This document shows positions 54,794 to 61,885 of a stretch of DNA of 61,885 nucleotides, piece after piece. Origin of the DNA: Candidatus Thiosymbion sp. (GTDB taxonomy: Bacteria; Pseudomonadota; Gammaproteobacteria; Chromatiales; Chromatiaceae). The stretch is from assembly GCA_018435665.1 (NCBI GenBank), contig JAHDND010000038.1:1-61885 (forward strand), given 5' to 3'. The position numbers and the translations under genes are program-made. Numbering within the stretch: the stretch's first letter is position 1; every line of letters starts with the position of its first letter. The notes under the pieces were generated by a model. The model did no database searches and was not told the DNA's origin. It saw only the letters and a program-made list of their open reading frames with translations.

Positions 54794-55903
54794 ATGAGAT
54801 TCGGCGGGCCCGTCGCCCTCATCGACCTAGCGGCCCTGGGCCACAACCTGGAAGTGGCGCGGCGCCGCGCCCCCCGCAGCCGCCTCTGGGCGGTGATCAA
54901 GGCGGACGCCTACGGGCACGGCATGGAACAGGCCGCCGTGGCCCTGGCGGCGGCGGACGGCTTTGCCGTCGCCCGGGTGGAAGAGGCCCTGCGCCTGCGC
55001 GCGGCCGGGGTCGAGCACCCGATCCTGGTCCTGAACGGCGCCCTGTCCGCCGAGGAGACCGCGGCGGCCTGGGAGGCCCGGCTCGACCTGGCGGTGCATC
55101 AGGCCGCGCAGGCTGACTGGCTGGCGGCGTTGCCCCGGAGCGCCGCCGTTGCCGGCCACCCCCTGCGCGTCTGGCTCAAGGTCGACACCGGCATGCACCG
55201 CCTGGGACTGGAGCCGGCAGAGGTGCCGCTCGTCCAGACCTGGCTCACCGACTACCCGGTGGTGGCGCCCGATCCGGGACTCATGACCCACCTGGCCAAC
55301 GCCGACGAACCCGCCGACCCCCTGACCATGCTCCAGTGCCAGCGCCTGCGCGCCCTGGCCCGGCCCGGCCAGGCCCTGAACATCGGCAACTCCGCCGGAA
55401 TACTGGCCTGCCCCGCCGCCCGCGTCGACTGGGTGCGACCGGGCATCATGCTCTATGGCGTATCACCCTTCGGCGACCATGGTGCGGCGGCACTTGACCT
55501 CAGGCCGGTCATGACCCTCAAGACCCAAGTCTCCGCCACCCATGTCTACCGGGCCGGGGAGCGCATCGGCTACGGCGGGACCTTCGTCTGTCCCGAGGAC
55601 ATGCCCGTCGGCGTGGCGGCCATCGGCTACGGCGACGGTTATCCCCGCCACGCCCCGACGGGGACGCCGGTGCTGGTCAAGGGCCAACGGGTACCCCTCA
55701 TCGGCCGGGTGTCCATGGACAGCATCACCCTCGACCTGCGCCCCTGCCCCGAGGCCAGGCCCGGCGACGAGGTGATCCTCTGGGGCCGCGCCCTGCCGGT
55801 GGAGGAGATCTCGCGGGCCGCTGGCACCATCAGCTATGACCTGCTCTGCGGGGTCAGCCCCCGGGTGCGGCGGGAATCTGTTCATAGTCCAGAACCATCC
55901 TAG
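54794..55903 (+). CDS. alr: Alanine racemase
   Basis: This 369-residue PLP enzyme makes D-alanine for the cell wall. The PLP lysine is in LWAVIKADAYGHGMEQAA, and VDTGMHRLGL, LNIGNSAGILA, WVRPGIMLYGVSPF and GRVSMDSITLDLR follow in the usual order, including the second catalytic tyrosine region (IGYGGTFVC). The ATG at 54794 starts the family match; upstream Met codons lie in sequence overlapping the dnaB end. The last residues (RRESVHSPEPS) differ from the usual ending, and the stop codon lies inside an inverted-repeat element at 55900. The enzyme is probably still active because the barrel is complete. Confidence 0.92.
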   Translation: MRFGGPVALIDLAALGHNLEVARRRAPRSRLWAVIKADAYGHGMEQAAVALAAADGFAVARVEEALRLRAAGVEHPILVLNGALSAEETAAAWEARLDLAVHQAAQADWLAALPRSAAVAGHPLRVWLKVDTGMHRLGLEPAEVPLVQTWLTDYPVVAPDPGLMTHLANADEPADPLTMLQCQRLRALARPGQALNIGNSAGILACPAARVDWVRPGIMLYGVSPFGDHGAAALDLRPVMTLKTQVSATHVYRAGERIGYGGTFVCPEDMPVGVAAIGYGDGYPRHAPTGTPVLVKGQRVPLIGRVSMDSITLDLRPCPEARPGDEVILWGRALPVEEISRAAGTISYDLLCGVSPRVRRESVHSPEPS

Positions 55904-56019
55904 TACCTCATTCCGCCTTATCTTGCCGGGACGGACAATCCATCCAAGTTCTGGACCGACAATGAACGCATCAAGCTCAAGGGTCTATGCCCGCAAGTAA
56001 AGATGGAATGAGGTACTAG
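55900..56019. mobile_element. 120-bp element with 15-bp perfect terminal inverted repeats
   Basis: CTAGTACCTCATTCC (55900-55914) is repeated in inverse orientation at 56005-56019. The stop codon of alr (TAG, 55901-55903) is within the left repeat. Between the ends one plus-strand frame reads LAGTDNPSKFWTDNERIKLK and then stops at the right repeat, perhaps the remnant of a transposase or other gene. The structure fits a MITE or an internally deleted insertion sequence. CTAG at both outer ends could be part of the repeat or a target duplication. Confidence 0.6.
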
Positions 56020-56208
56020 ACTGTCTCGTTTGAGCCATGACCGCGCGCCCACCGGCCGGGCGTCATGCCGCCACAGCGACTTCGGCCTCAGGCAATAATG
56101 CCCCAAGTCGAGGTGCTAACATACGCGGATACAAAGCCCCAGACCGCACCCAGCTTGCTGGAGCGCAGTACGTAATTGTCGCCCTAGCCAAGTGCTATCC
56201 CATCCCCC

Positions 56209-58098
56209 ATGTACAACTCTTTCTCCGGCTTCACCTTCTTGTCCCCCGAAACCCGGTCTACCCTGCACGGTCTGGAGCGGGTGACCAGCCTGATGGCCAA
56301 GGCTCATAACGCCCAAGACGTCCTGGAGAAGATCGGGGGGGTACTGACGGATGTGCTGCATGCCAACCGCTGGTCGATCATGCTCAAGACCGAGCTCAAT
56401 GTGATCCAGATCAGTCTGGCCAAAGGACTGCCGGAACACATCCTCGAGACGACCCAGGTGAGGATCGGCGAGGGGATCGCAGGCCGGGTAGCCCAGCGGG
56501 GGGAAGGTGAATTGTTTTCCAATGTGGAATATGAGGTCGGGACCACCTCGGGAGGAACCTACAACTCAACATCGGCGATCTGCGTGCCCATGAGGCTGGG
56601 CAGCGATGTTCTCGGCGTCATCAACCTCAGCGACAAGTCGATCGGCCCCGATCAGGTCGGGCCCTTCAATACCGATGACCTGACCCTGGCCTTGATGACC
56701 GCAAATCAGGCCGCGCTGATGATCGAGATGCTACGCGCCCGGGAGGCCGCCCGGGGGCGGGGCCCAGCGGCCCCGGCAGTGCCCGAGGGGAAGGAAGCCT
56801 ACGAACTGCTGAAGCAGGCGTCCGCCTTCGATCTGCTCAGTCAGGTCACGGACCTGATGACCATCAGCGACAATATCGATCAGGTGCTGGATACCGTGAT
56901 TAACGGCGCCTGTCGTCTGCTCAGCGCCACGCGCGGCTCGCTGATGTTATTCGACCCGGCCAGCAAAGAGTTGCGCATCCGGGCGGCGATTGGCATGTCA
57001 TCGGAACTGGTCGGCACGGTGCATATCAATCCAGGCGAGGGGATCGCCGGCCGTGTCCTTGAGACCGGCGAGCCCTTGCTGATCACCGATGCCCCTCGCC
57101 TGCGTCTTGGCGACCATCGACAGACCGTAACTGACCAACGCGCCGCCCAATATCGCAACCAGAGTGCGCTGTGCGTGCCAATGAAGATCCGGGGCCGAAT
57201 CATCGGGGTCTTCAACATCAATGATCGGATCGACCAGCAGGATTTTTCCGAGAACGATCTTTATATCGCGCGGGTGATCGCCAACCAAGCCGCCGTGGCG
57301 ATCTCCGCCGCCCATTTACTTTCGGAGTCGATCGCCACCGCCGAGCTCCATCAATCCCTGCAAATCGCCCACGAGATCCAGGACAAACTTATTCCACCGG
57401 CCCCTACCATCCCCGGGGTCGATATCGCCAGACTCTCGGATGCCTGCGAATCGGCTGGTGGTGATTACATCGATTATTTTCCGGTCGAGGGCGAACATGA
57501 CCTGAGTCAGGGTCGGTTCTATCTCGCCTGTGGGGATGTCTCGGGACATGGGGTCGGATCGGCCCTGATCATGGCCATGGGACGCGCTTTCCTGCGCGCG
57601 CTGTTGCAGCGGGATGCCCGCCTGTGCATGGTGCTCAGCAAGATGAACAACCTGATCGAGGCCGATACCCCGGCGGGTCAGTTCATGACGCTGTTCGTCG
57701 GGCGGCTTGACGTGTCCACCGGGCGACTGTCCTACGCTTCGGCGGGGCATGAGCCGACGTTACTGTATCAGGTCGCCACCGATGAGATCATCGTGACCGA
57801 AACGACCGGCCTGCCGCTTGGCATGTTCGAGAATCAGGACTATACGGTCGGCCACCTCGAGTTACGGCCAGGCGATGTCTTGGTGATGGCCACCGATGGC
57901 ATCGCGGAGGCAATGAATATCGAGGGCAGCTACTATGGCCGGGAGCGGCTGCAGCAGGACCTGCGCGAATTGCACTCCTTATCAGCGAGTGCAATTGTCG
58001 GTGAGATCAAGCGGCGAGTCTTGTCATTCACCTATCCTCAGCAGTTGCGTGACGATCTGAGCCTGATCGTGGTCAAGCTCGAACCGGGCAAGCCCTAA
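56209..58098 (+). CDS. GAF-GAF-SpoIIE/PP2C serine phosphatase
   Basis: This 629-residue protein has two GAF sensor domains (about 20-180 and 200-385) and a C-terminal PPM/SpoIIE phosphatase domain (about 400-628). Metal-site motifs of the phosphatase are SAGGDYIDYFPVEG, YLACGDVSGHGVGSALIMAM and VLVMATDGIAEAMN. The GAF repeats share IGEGIAGRV/NPGEGIAGRVLETGEPLL phrases, which suggests internal duplication. Such RsbU-type enzymes act on anti-anti-sigma factors or STAS proteins. No STAS or HPr-kinase partner gene is visible here. A short terminator-like hairpin follows. Confidence 0.88.
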   Translation: MYNSFSGFTFLSPETRSTLHGLERVTSLMAKAHNAQDVLEKIGGVLTDVLHANRWSIMLKTELNVIQISLAKGLPEHILETTQVRIGEGIAGRVAQRGEGELFSNVEYEVGTTSGGTYNSTSAICVPMRLGSDVLGVINLSDKSIGPDQVGPFNTDDLTLALMTANQAALMIEMLRAREAARGRGPAAPAVPEGKEAYELLKQASAFDLLSQVTDLMTISDNIDQVLDTVINGACRLLSATRGSLMLFDPASKELRIRAAIGMSSELVGTVHINPGEGIAGRVLETGEPLLITDAPRLRLGDHRQTVTDQRAAQYRNQSALCVPMKIRGRIIGVFNINDRIDQQDFSENDLYIARVIANQAAVAISAAHLLSESIATAELHQSLQIAHEIQDKLIPPAPTIPGVDIARLSDACESAGGDYIDYFPVEGEHDLSQGRFYLACGDVSGHGVGSALIMAMGRAFLRALLQRDARLCMVLSKMNNLIEADTPAGQFMTLFVGRLDVSTGRLSYASAGHEPTLLYQVATDEIIVTETTGLPLGMFENQDYTVGHLELRPGDVLVMATDGIAEAMNIEGSYYGRERLQQDLRELHSLSASAIVGEIKRRVLSFTYPQQLRDDLSLIVVKLEPGKP

Positions 58099-58133
58099 CC
58101 CCCACTGAAAGCTTATCGTCATCGCACATCAAG

Positions 58134-58153
58134 CTCCCGAGGGAGTGATTTTT
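58134..58153 (+). terminator. Weak Rho-independent terminator after the phosphatase gene
   Basis: CTCCC-GA-GGGAG followed by TGATTTTT lies about 35 bp after the stop. The stem is only 5 bp with a tight 2-base loop, so confidence is limited. Confidence 0.45.
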
Positions 58154-58163
58154 GGACCGCCTC

Positions 58164-59177
58164 TCAGCCTGATGCGTAGAGCGCCGCGGTCTTGGCCGCC
58201 TGCCCCGCCACGACGTTGCGCAGCGTTTCCGGGGCCACCACCTGCACATTGTCCCCCGCCCCCAGCAGCCAGCGCAGTAACTGCCCGGTCGAGGGCAGGC
58301 GCGCCTTCACCCGCAAGGTAAAGCCCGAGTCCTCGGGCTCATCCTCCAGTTCCTGCTCGTCGGTCAGCGGACAGGCGCTGAGCAGTGTCGCCAGATAACC
58401 CCGCACCCGGAGCTCCAAGTCGATCATCTCCCCCTGGCCGAAGTCGGCCCGGCCCTGGGCGATGGCCCGGTCCAGGTCGAAACCCGCCGCTGCCCGCGCT
58501 GGCCGGCCCGTCAGGGCCTGGGCGCGGATCATGCGGTGCAGGGCATAGAGCCGCAGGGGCTCGTCCTCATCGTTCTTGAGGGCGAAGAGGTAGGGCAAGG
58601 GTCCCCGCTGGATCAGGGCCTGGGGGTGAATCACCGCCTCCCCGCGATGCCCCAGGGCATCCTCATAGAGCACCTTCAGGGCGCAGGCCTGAGCCAAGGC
58701 CCGGATCACCGCCTCCAGCACCTCGGGATAGAGCGCCACCGGCCGCAGGCGCAGGCTGTCCGGGACGATGCGCACCCGCTGCTCGTCGAGCAGGGGTCCA
58801 TCCACCTCATGTAGCAGCCGCTCCCAGAGCCGTTCCAACCGCCGCGCCGGCACCGCCTCGGCGATCAGGTCCTTCACCTGGCGCAGGGTGAATTCCCAGA
58901 TCAGCCCATCTTCATGCACATCCTCGCCCAGCCGCCGGTAGCGCAGGGGCTTGCAGCCGGGATTGACCACCTGGATGCGGTGCGTCTTGACCAGCTCATC
59001 CAGGTCCCGCTGCAAGGCCCGGCGGCGGGCGGATTCCGCGGCCGGGCCATAGACCGCGCCAAGCACCGTCAGCAGGCGGCTGCCATCCGGGCAATCGGCG
59101 GGGGCTGAGGTGGCCCGGGGCAGGAGGGCCTCCAGCCGGCGGAGGCGGTCGATGCGGGTTTGGGTGACGGCGCTCAT
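58164..59177 (-). CDS. WYL-domain transcriptional regulator
   Basis: This 337-residue protein has an N-terminal helix-turn-helix-like segment (residues 5-75, ALQRDLDELVKTHRI) and a WYL-type sensor domain. There ALKVLYEDALGHRGEAVIHP and LIQRGPLPYLFALKNDEDEP are the diagnostic stretch, followed by a C-terminal WCX-like region with LRWLLGAGDNVQVVAPETLR. The start at 59177 is preferred over an upstream ATG. It diverges from a broken AAA ATPase gene. Such pairings suggest the regulator controlled that gene. Confidence 0.87.
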   Translation of the reverse strand: MSAVTQTRIDRLRRLEALLPRATSAPADCPDGSRLLTVLGAVYGPAAESARRRALQRDLDELVKTHRIQVVNPGCKPLRYRRLGEDVHEDGLIWEFTLRQVKDLIAEAVPARRLERLWERLLHEVDGPLLDEQRVRIVPDSLRLRPVALYPEVLEAVIRALAQACALKVLYEDALGHRGEAVIHPQALIQRGPLPYLFALKNDEDEPLRLYALHRMIRAQALTGRPARAAAGFDLDRAIAQGRADFGQGEMIDLELRVRGYLATLLSACPLTDEQELEDEPEDSGFTLRVKARLPSTGQLLRWLLGAGDNVQVVAPETLRNVVAGQAAKTAALYASG

Positions 59178-59197
59178 GGGCAAAACAGGGGGGGTAA

Positions 59198-59285
59198 TCG
59201 ACAGGGCTTGTCGCATTTTAGGCGTTTAATGCGCCTCACGCACCACGAGAGGAGACGACCATGGCCCGCCAACCCCGCCCCCTGG
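59198..59285 (+). repeat. Segment shared with 53134-53224 (AAA-ATPase leader copy)
   Basis: This second copy of the ~90-bp segment covers the WYL-AAA intergenic region, the ribosome-binding site GAGAGGA and the first codons (MARQPRP) of the AAA ATPase remnant. Because it sits at the natural 5' end of a gene here, this is probably the source copy and the dnaB leader the derivative. The direction is inferred. Confidence 0.6.
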
Positions 59286-59700
59286 CGGCGGCCCCGGACC
59301 ACCCGCTTCGATGTCGCCTACCTCAACCTGGCCGGGGAGCTGAGCCCCAGCGCCATCGTCCAGGCCCTGGACCGCCGCGGCCGCGGCAACCTGTGCTTCT
59401 ACGGTCTCCCGGGCACCGGCAAGACCCCCTTCGCCGAGGTCCTGGCCGAGGCCCTGGACCGGGAACAGGTGGCGAGCCAGGCCTCGGACCTGATCACCAA
59501 GTGGGTCGGCGAGACCGAGCACAACCTGGCCCGCCTGTTCCGCGACGCCGACCCCCAGCGCACCCTGCTGCTCCTGAACGAGGTGAACAGCTTCCTCCTG
59601 GGCCGGCGCCAGGCGGAGCACGGTTGGGAGCGCACCCAGGTCTACTTCAAGGGCGTCGAACGGGCGCCCGAGTACCGTGACCGGCGGCGAGGCAAGGACC
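59261..59700 (+). pseudogene. Broken AAA-family ATPase gene
   Basis: The gene starts MARQPRP with a good ribosome-binding site, then needs a 1-base frame change near 59305-59312. It continues as RFDVAYLNLAGELSPSAIVQ, GRGNLCFYGLPGTGKTPFAE (Walker A) and DLITKWVGETEHNLARLFRD. The Walker B segment reads RTLLLLNEVNSFL with Asn where Asp is usual. After WERTQV, at about 59655, similarity stops and an unrelated tail follows, so the second half of the ATPase is gone. The family is the MoxR/ClpX-unlike AAA ATPase often found near WYL regulators. Frameshift, Walker B change and truncation all agree that it is dead. Confidence 0.75.
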
Positions 59701-59731
59701 GCGGCTACCCTTCAGATGGCATTCCCTTTAC

Positions 59732-59747
59732 GTATCAAGATTGATAC
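59732..59747. promoter_or_regulatory. Palindromic operator candidate of the toxin-antitoxin operon
   Basis: GTATCAA-GA-TTGATAC is a perfect 7-bp inverted repeat, 11 bp upstream of the toxin start codon. The position and size fit an operator bound by the HigA-type antitoxin for autoregulation. Confidence 0.6.
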
Positions 59748-59757
59748 ATTCATAAGC

Positions 59758-60105
59758 ATGAACACTCCCATCCTGGACGTCCGCTTCTTTGCCTCCGACA
59801 GTGGCAATGAACCTGTGCGCGAATGGCTCATATCCTTGCCTGCCAGCGAGCGGCGCACCATCGGCGAAGACATCAAGACAGTGCAGTTCGGCTGGCCCCT
59901 GGGTATGCCGCTGGTACGAAAGCTAGCCAAGGACCTGTGGGAGGTTCATGTACACCTCGTGGACCGGATTGCCCGGGTCCTGTTCACCCTGGTCGGCCAC
60001 ACCATGGTGTTACTGCACGGATTCATCAAGCAGTCGCAAGCAACACCACCCGAAGAACTCGATGTCGCCAAGCGGCGTCTGCAACAACTCAGGAGCGCAT
60101 CATGA
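59758..60105 (+). CDS. RelE/HigB-type toxin
   Basis: This 115-residue protein of the phage-derived Gp49/HigB-like RelE superfamily shows DVRFFASDSGNEPVREWLIS, PLVRKLAKDLWEVHVHL and RIARVLFTLVGHTMVLLHGF, the last including the usual basic catalytic region (FIKQSQATPPEELDVAKRR). It probably cleaves mRNA on the ribosome. The ATG at 59758 is chosen because it starts the family match and lies 11 bp after the palindrome. It overlaps the antitoxin start by 4 bp (toxin first, as in hig loci). Confidence 0.85.
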   Translation: MNTPILDVRFFASDSGNEPVREWLISLPASERRTIGEDIKTVQFGWPLGMPLVRKLAKDLWEVHVHLVDRIARVLFTLVGHTMVLLHGFIKQSQATPPEELDVAKRRLQQLRSAS

Positions 60106-60380
60106 ACCCGCATATCGGCAGCCACTTTGATGATTTCCTCGCCGAAGAAGCGGTATTGGAAGAAACCGCCGCCGTAGCGATTAAGCGCGTCGTTGCCTGG
60201 CAGATCGCCCAAGAGATGAAAGCACAACACCTGACCAAGACCGCACTGGCTGAAAAAATGCGTACTAGCCGGGCGGCCCTGAACCGCTTGCTGGATGAGA
60301 CCGACACCAGTCTGACCCTGACCACGCTCTCCAGTGCCGCCAAAGCGCTGGGTAAAAACCTGCGTATCGAACTGGCGTGA
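60102..60380 (+). CDS. HigA-type XRE antitoxin
   Basis: This 92-residue protein has an XRE-family HTH at residues 35-90 (TKTALAEKMRTSRAALNRLL is the recognition region). The N-terminal helix MNPHIGSHFDDFLAEEAVLE probably binds the toxin. ATGA overlap with the toxin stop indicates coupled translation. Longer upstream frames are rejected because they run through the toxin gene in another frame. Confidence 0.85.
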   Translation: MNPHIGSHFDDFLAEEAVLEETAAVAIKRVVAWQIAQEMKAQHLTKTALAEKMRTSRAALNRLLDETDTSLTLTTLSSAAKALGKNLRIELA

Positions 60381-60442
60381 GCACTGGTAGTCATCCGCGG
60401 CCAGAGTCAACGTCGCGGTCCCCTCGGCCCGGCAGGAATGAG

Positions 60443-60505
60443 GAGGCTACTCTTTTCACCAACGGCAGCCATCAAGCGATTCGCATCCCTTTCGATCTAC
60501 TTCAC
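60443..60505 (+). pseudogene. VapB/VagC-type antitoxin fragment
   Basis: In the 250-bp gap after the antitoxin, one frame reads EATLFTNGSHQAIRIPFDL, which resembles the N-terminal swapped-hairpin (AbrB-like) of VapB antitoxins (typically KLFxNGxSQAVRLP). No VapC gene and no proper start remain, and the following residues do not match. It looks like a relic of a second toxin-antitoxin locus. Confidence 0.4.
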
Positions 60506-60631
60506 CCGAAACGAATAAACAGGGTGACTGCCATAATGAGAACTGCTGGAGTAAAAGCCCCGATCGCAAGGCCAAGGCCAGAGGAGAATCGCGCTAAAAC
60601 TTCGCCGTAATGGCCCATCCGGAGCCCAGCC

Positions 60632-61885
60632 ATGACCCGCAAGCGACTGCCCATCGGCATCCAGACCTTTCGCGAGATCCGCGAAGGGGGCTACTACTAT
60701 GTGGACAAGACCGGCTTTGCCCTGCGCCTGATCAATGAGGGCAAATACTACTTCCTCTCACGACCCCGGCGCTTCGGTAAGTCCCTGTTTCTCGACACCC
60801 TGGCGGAACTGTTCAGCGCCAATCAGCCGCTGTTCGAGGGCCTCGAAGCCCATGGGCGCTGGGACTGGAGCCGGCACTACCCGGTGATCCGGCTCAGCTT
60901 TGCCGGCGGGGTGATCCAGAACCGGACGGAACTTGACCGGCGCATCCTGGCGCTGCTGCGGAAAAATGCGCAGGCCCTCGCCGTTGCCTGTGGCGATCCG
61001 ACGGACATCGTCGGGTGCTTTAGCGACCTGATCGAGGCGGCCCATTCCGCCTCCGGCGAGCGGGTCGTGGTGCTGGTGGACGAATACGACAAGCCCATCC
61101 TCGACAACCTGACCCAACCCGACCGGGCGCGGGAACTGCGCGATGGGTTACGCAACCTCTATTCGGTCATCAAAGACTCGGATGCGCACATACGTTTCGC
61201 CTTCCTGACAGGGGTCTCGAAGTTCAGCAAGGTCAGTCTCTTCTCGGGGCTCAACAATCTCAACGACATTACGGTGGATGCGCGCTACTCCGCCCTTTGC
61301 GGCTACACCGAGGCCGACCTGGACACCGTCTTCGCCCCCGAACTGGAAGGCCTGGACCGCGATCGGATTCGGATCTGGTACAACGGCTATAACTGGACCG
61401 GCGAGGCGGTCTATAACCCCTTCGATGTACTATTGCTGTTCGAGAAACGCCAATTCCGCCCCTGGTGGTTCGAGACCGCCACGCCCACCTTCCTGGTGGA
61501 TCTGCTCACCGAGCGCCACACCTGGCTGCCACGGCTGGGGCAATTGCGGGCCGATGCCGAACTGCTGTCCGCCTTTGACGTGGGGCGCATCAGCACCGAG
61601 GCGCTGCTGTGGCAGACCGGCTATCTGACCATCGACGCCGAAGAGCAGCAGTTCGGGGAGTACCGTTACCGGCTGCGTTACCCCAACCGAGAGGTCTATC
61701 AGAGCCTGAATAACAGCCTGCTGCGGGCCTGGACCCCCGATGGTCAGGAGACCCTGGCGCACAAGACCCGCCTCGGCGAGTTGCTGTTGGTCAACGACTT
61801 CACCGGGATGCAGGCCCTGTTCACCGCCTTTTTTGCCAGCATCCCCCATGACTGGTTTCGCAACAACCCCATCGCCGCCTACGAG
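60632..61885 (+). CDS. AAA-ATPase-like / PD-(D/E)XK protein, partial
   Basis: This reading frame stays open to the window edge (418 codons). It has the AAA-ATPase-like region RKRLPIGIQTFREIREGGYY, a P-loop variant LSRPRRFGKSLFLDTLAELF, Walker B RVVVLVDEYDKPILDN, and YNGYNWTGEAVYNPFDVLLL. The C-terminal nuclease domain of this family would lie beyond the window. The start ATG at 60632 begins the conserved region. Such proteins are common in bacteria with large genomes and Bacteroidetes, often in many copies, and their function is not established. Confidence 0.87.
   Translation, partial: MTRKRLPIGIQTFREIREGGYYYVDKTGFALRLINEGKYYFLSRPRRFGKSLFLDTLAELFSANQPLFEGLEAHGRWDWSRHYPVIRLSFAGGVIQNRTELDRRILALLRKNAQALAVACGDPTDIVGCFSDLIEAAHSASGERVVVLVDEYDKPILDNLTQPDRARELRDGLRNLYSVIKDSDAHIRFAFLTGVSKFSKVSLFSGLNNLNDITVDARYSALCGYTEADLDTVFAPELEGLDRDRIRIWYNGYNWTGEAVYNPFDVLLLFEKRQFRPWWFETATPTFLVDLLTERHTWLPRLGQLRADAELLSAFDVGRISTEALLWQTGYLTIDAEEQQFGEYRYRLRYPNREVYQSLNNSLLRAWTPDGQETLAHKTRLGELLLVNDFTGMQALFTAFFASIPHDWFRNNPIAAYE

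Noticed and set aside
59261..59744. Intact AAA ATPase gene
   Set aside because: A frame change near 59305-59312, a Walker B Asp-to-Asn change and the lost second half show it is broken.
1..61885. CRISPR arrays, rRNA, tRNA genes, prophage
   Set aside because: No regularly spaced direct repeats, cloverleaf-like segments or rRNA-like conserved stretches were recognised by reading; short RNAs could still be missed.

Overview
This GC-rich window most likely comes from a gammaproteobacterial sulfur oxidiser, probably a purple sulfur bacterium of the Chromatiaceae. The main evidence is a diheme flavocytochrome c sulfide dehydrogenase pair (fccA-fccB, 26303-28285). It follows a tetraheme NapC/NirT cytochrome and an ankyrin protein. 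The order rpsF-rpsR-DUF2232-rplI-dnaB-alr and the beta-lysyl EF-P pathway (efp, epmA, epmB) fit Gammaproteobacteria. The taxonomic call is inference; no rRNA or tRNA gene was seen.

Layout. 1-6814: a minus-strand hyf-type membrane complex (hyfB, C, E, F, G) behind a small XRE regulator. Its large subunit lacks the N-terminal [NiFe] cysteines and appears cut at its 3' end by an IS5-family-like insertion whose end lies at 131/132. 6961-11414: methionine gamma-lyase, then epmA, efp and epmB. 11590-14178: a catalytically degenerate REC-EAL protein, a small membrane protein and an orphan ParA-like ATPase. 14246-21273: an RND efflux operon (adaptor, a pump with a very long Pro/Ala-rich tail, two exported proteins) ending in a strong terminator. 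21613-28285: dynamin-like GTPase, nadA and the sulfide-oxidation genes, closed by a terminator. 28350-28745: an unidentified broken gene. 28773-33170: clpB with a sigma-32-type promoter, an RlpA-like protein and nadC. 33345-35676: two DUF1538 membrane proteins with a PII-like and a CBS protein. 35694-43688: ampD, zapE, a CMD-Rieske fusion, sbcD and sbcC. 43785-50541: a Uma2-type protein, a SWIM/SNF2 pair and radA. 50771-55903: the ribosomal protein/dnaB/alr group. 56209-61885: a GAF-GAF-SpoIIE phosphatase, a WYL regulator beside a wrecked AAA ATPase gene, a RelE/HigA-type toxin-antitoxin pair, a VapB-like relic and a partial AAA-ATPase-like/PD-(D/E)XK protein.

The window is mostly ordinary chromosome, but small mobile or repeated sequences have shaped it. 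Four copies of a palindromic element sit in intergenic gaps (9505, 11417, 38389, 48871). A 120-bp inverted-repeat element supplies the stop codon of alr. A ~90-bp segment is shared between the dnaB leader and the start of the broken AAA ATPase gene. I found no CRISPR array, phage or complete defence system. The least familiar candidate systems are the DUF1538-PII-CBS operon, the RND operon with its Ca-binding-like loop and long tail, and the ankyrin/tetraheme/FccAB group.
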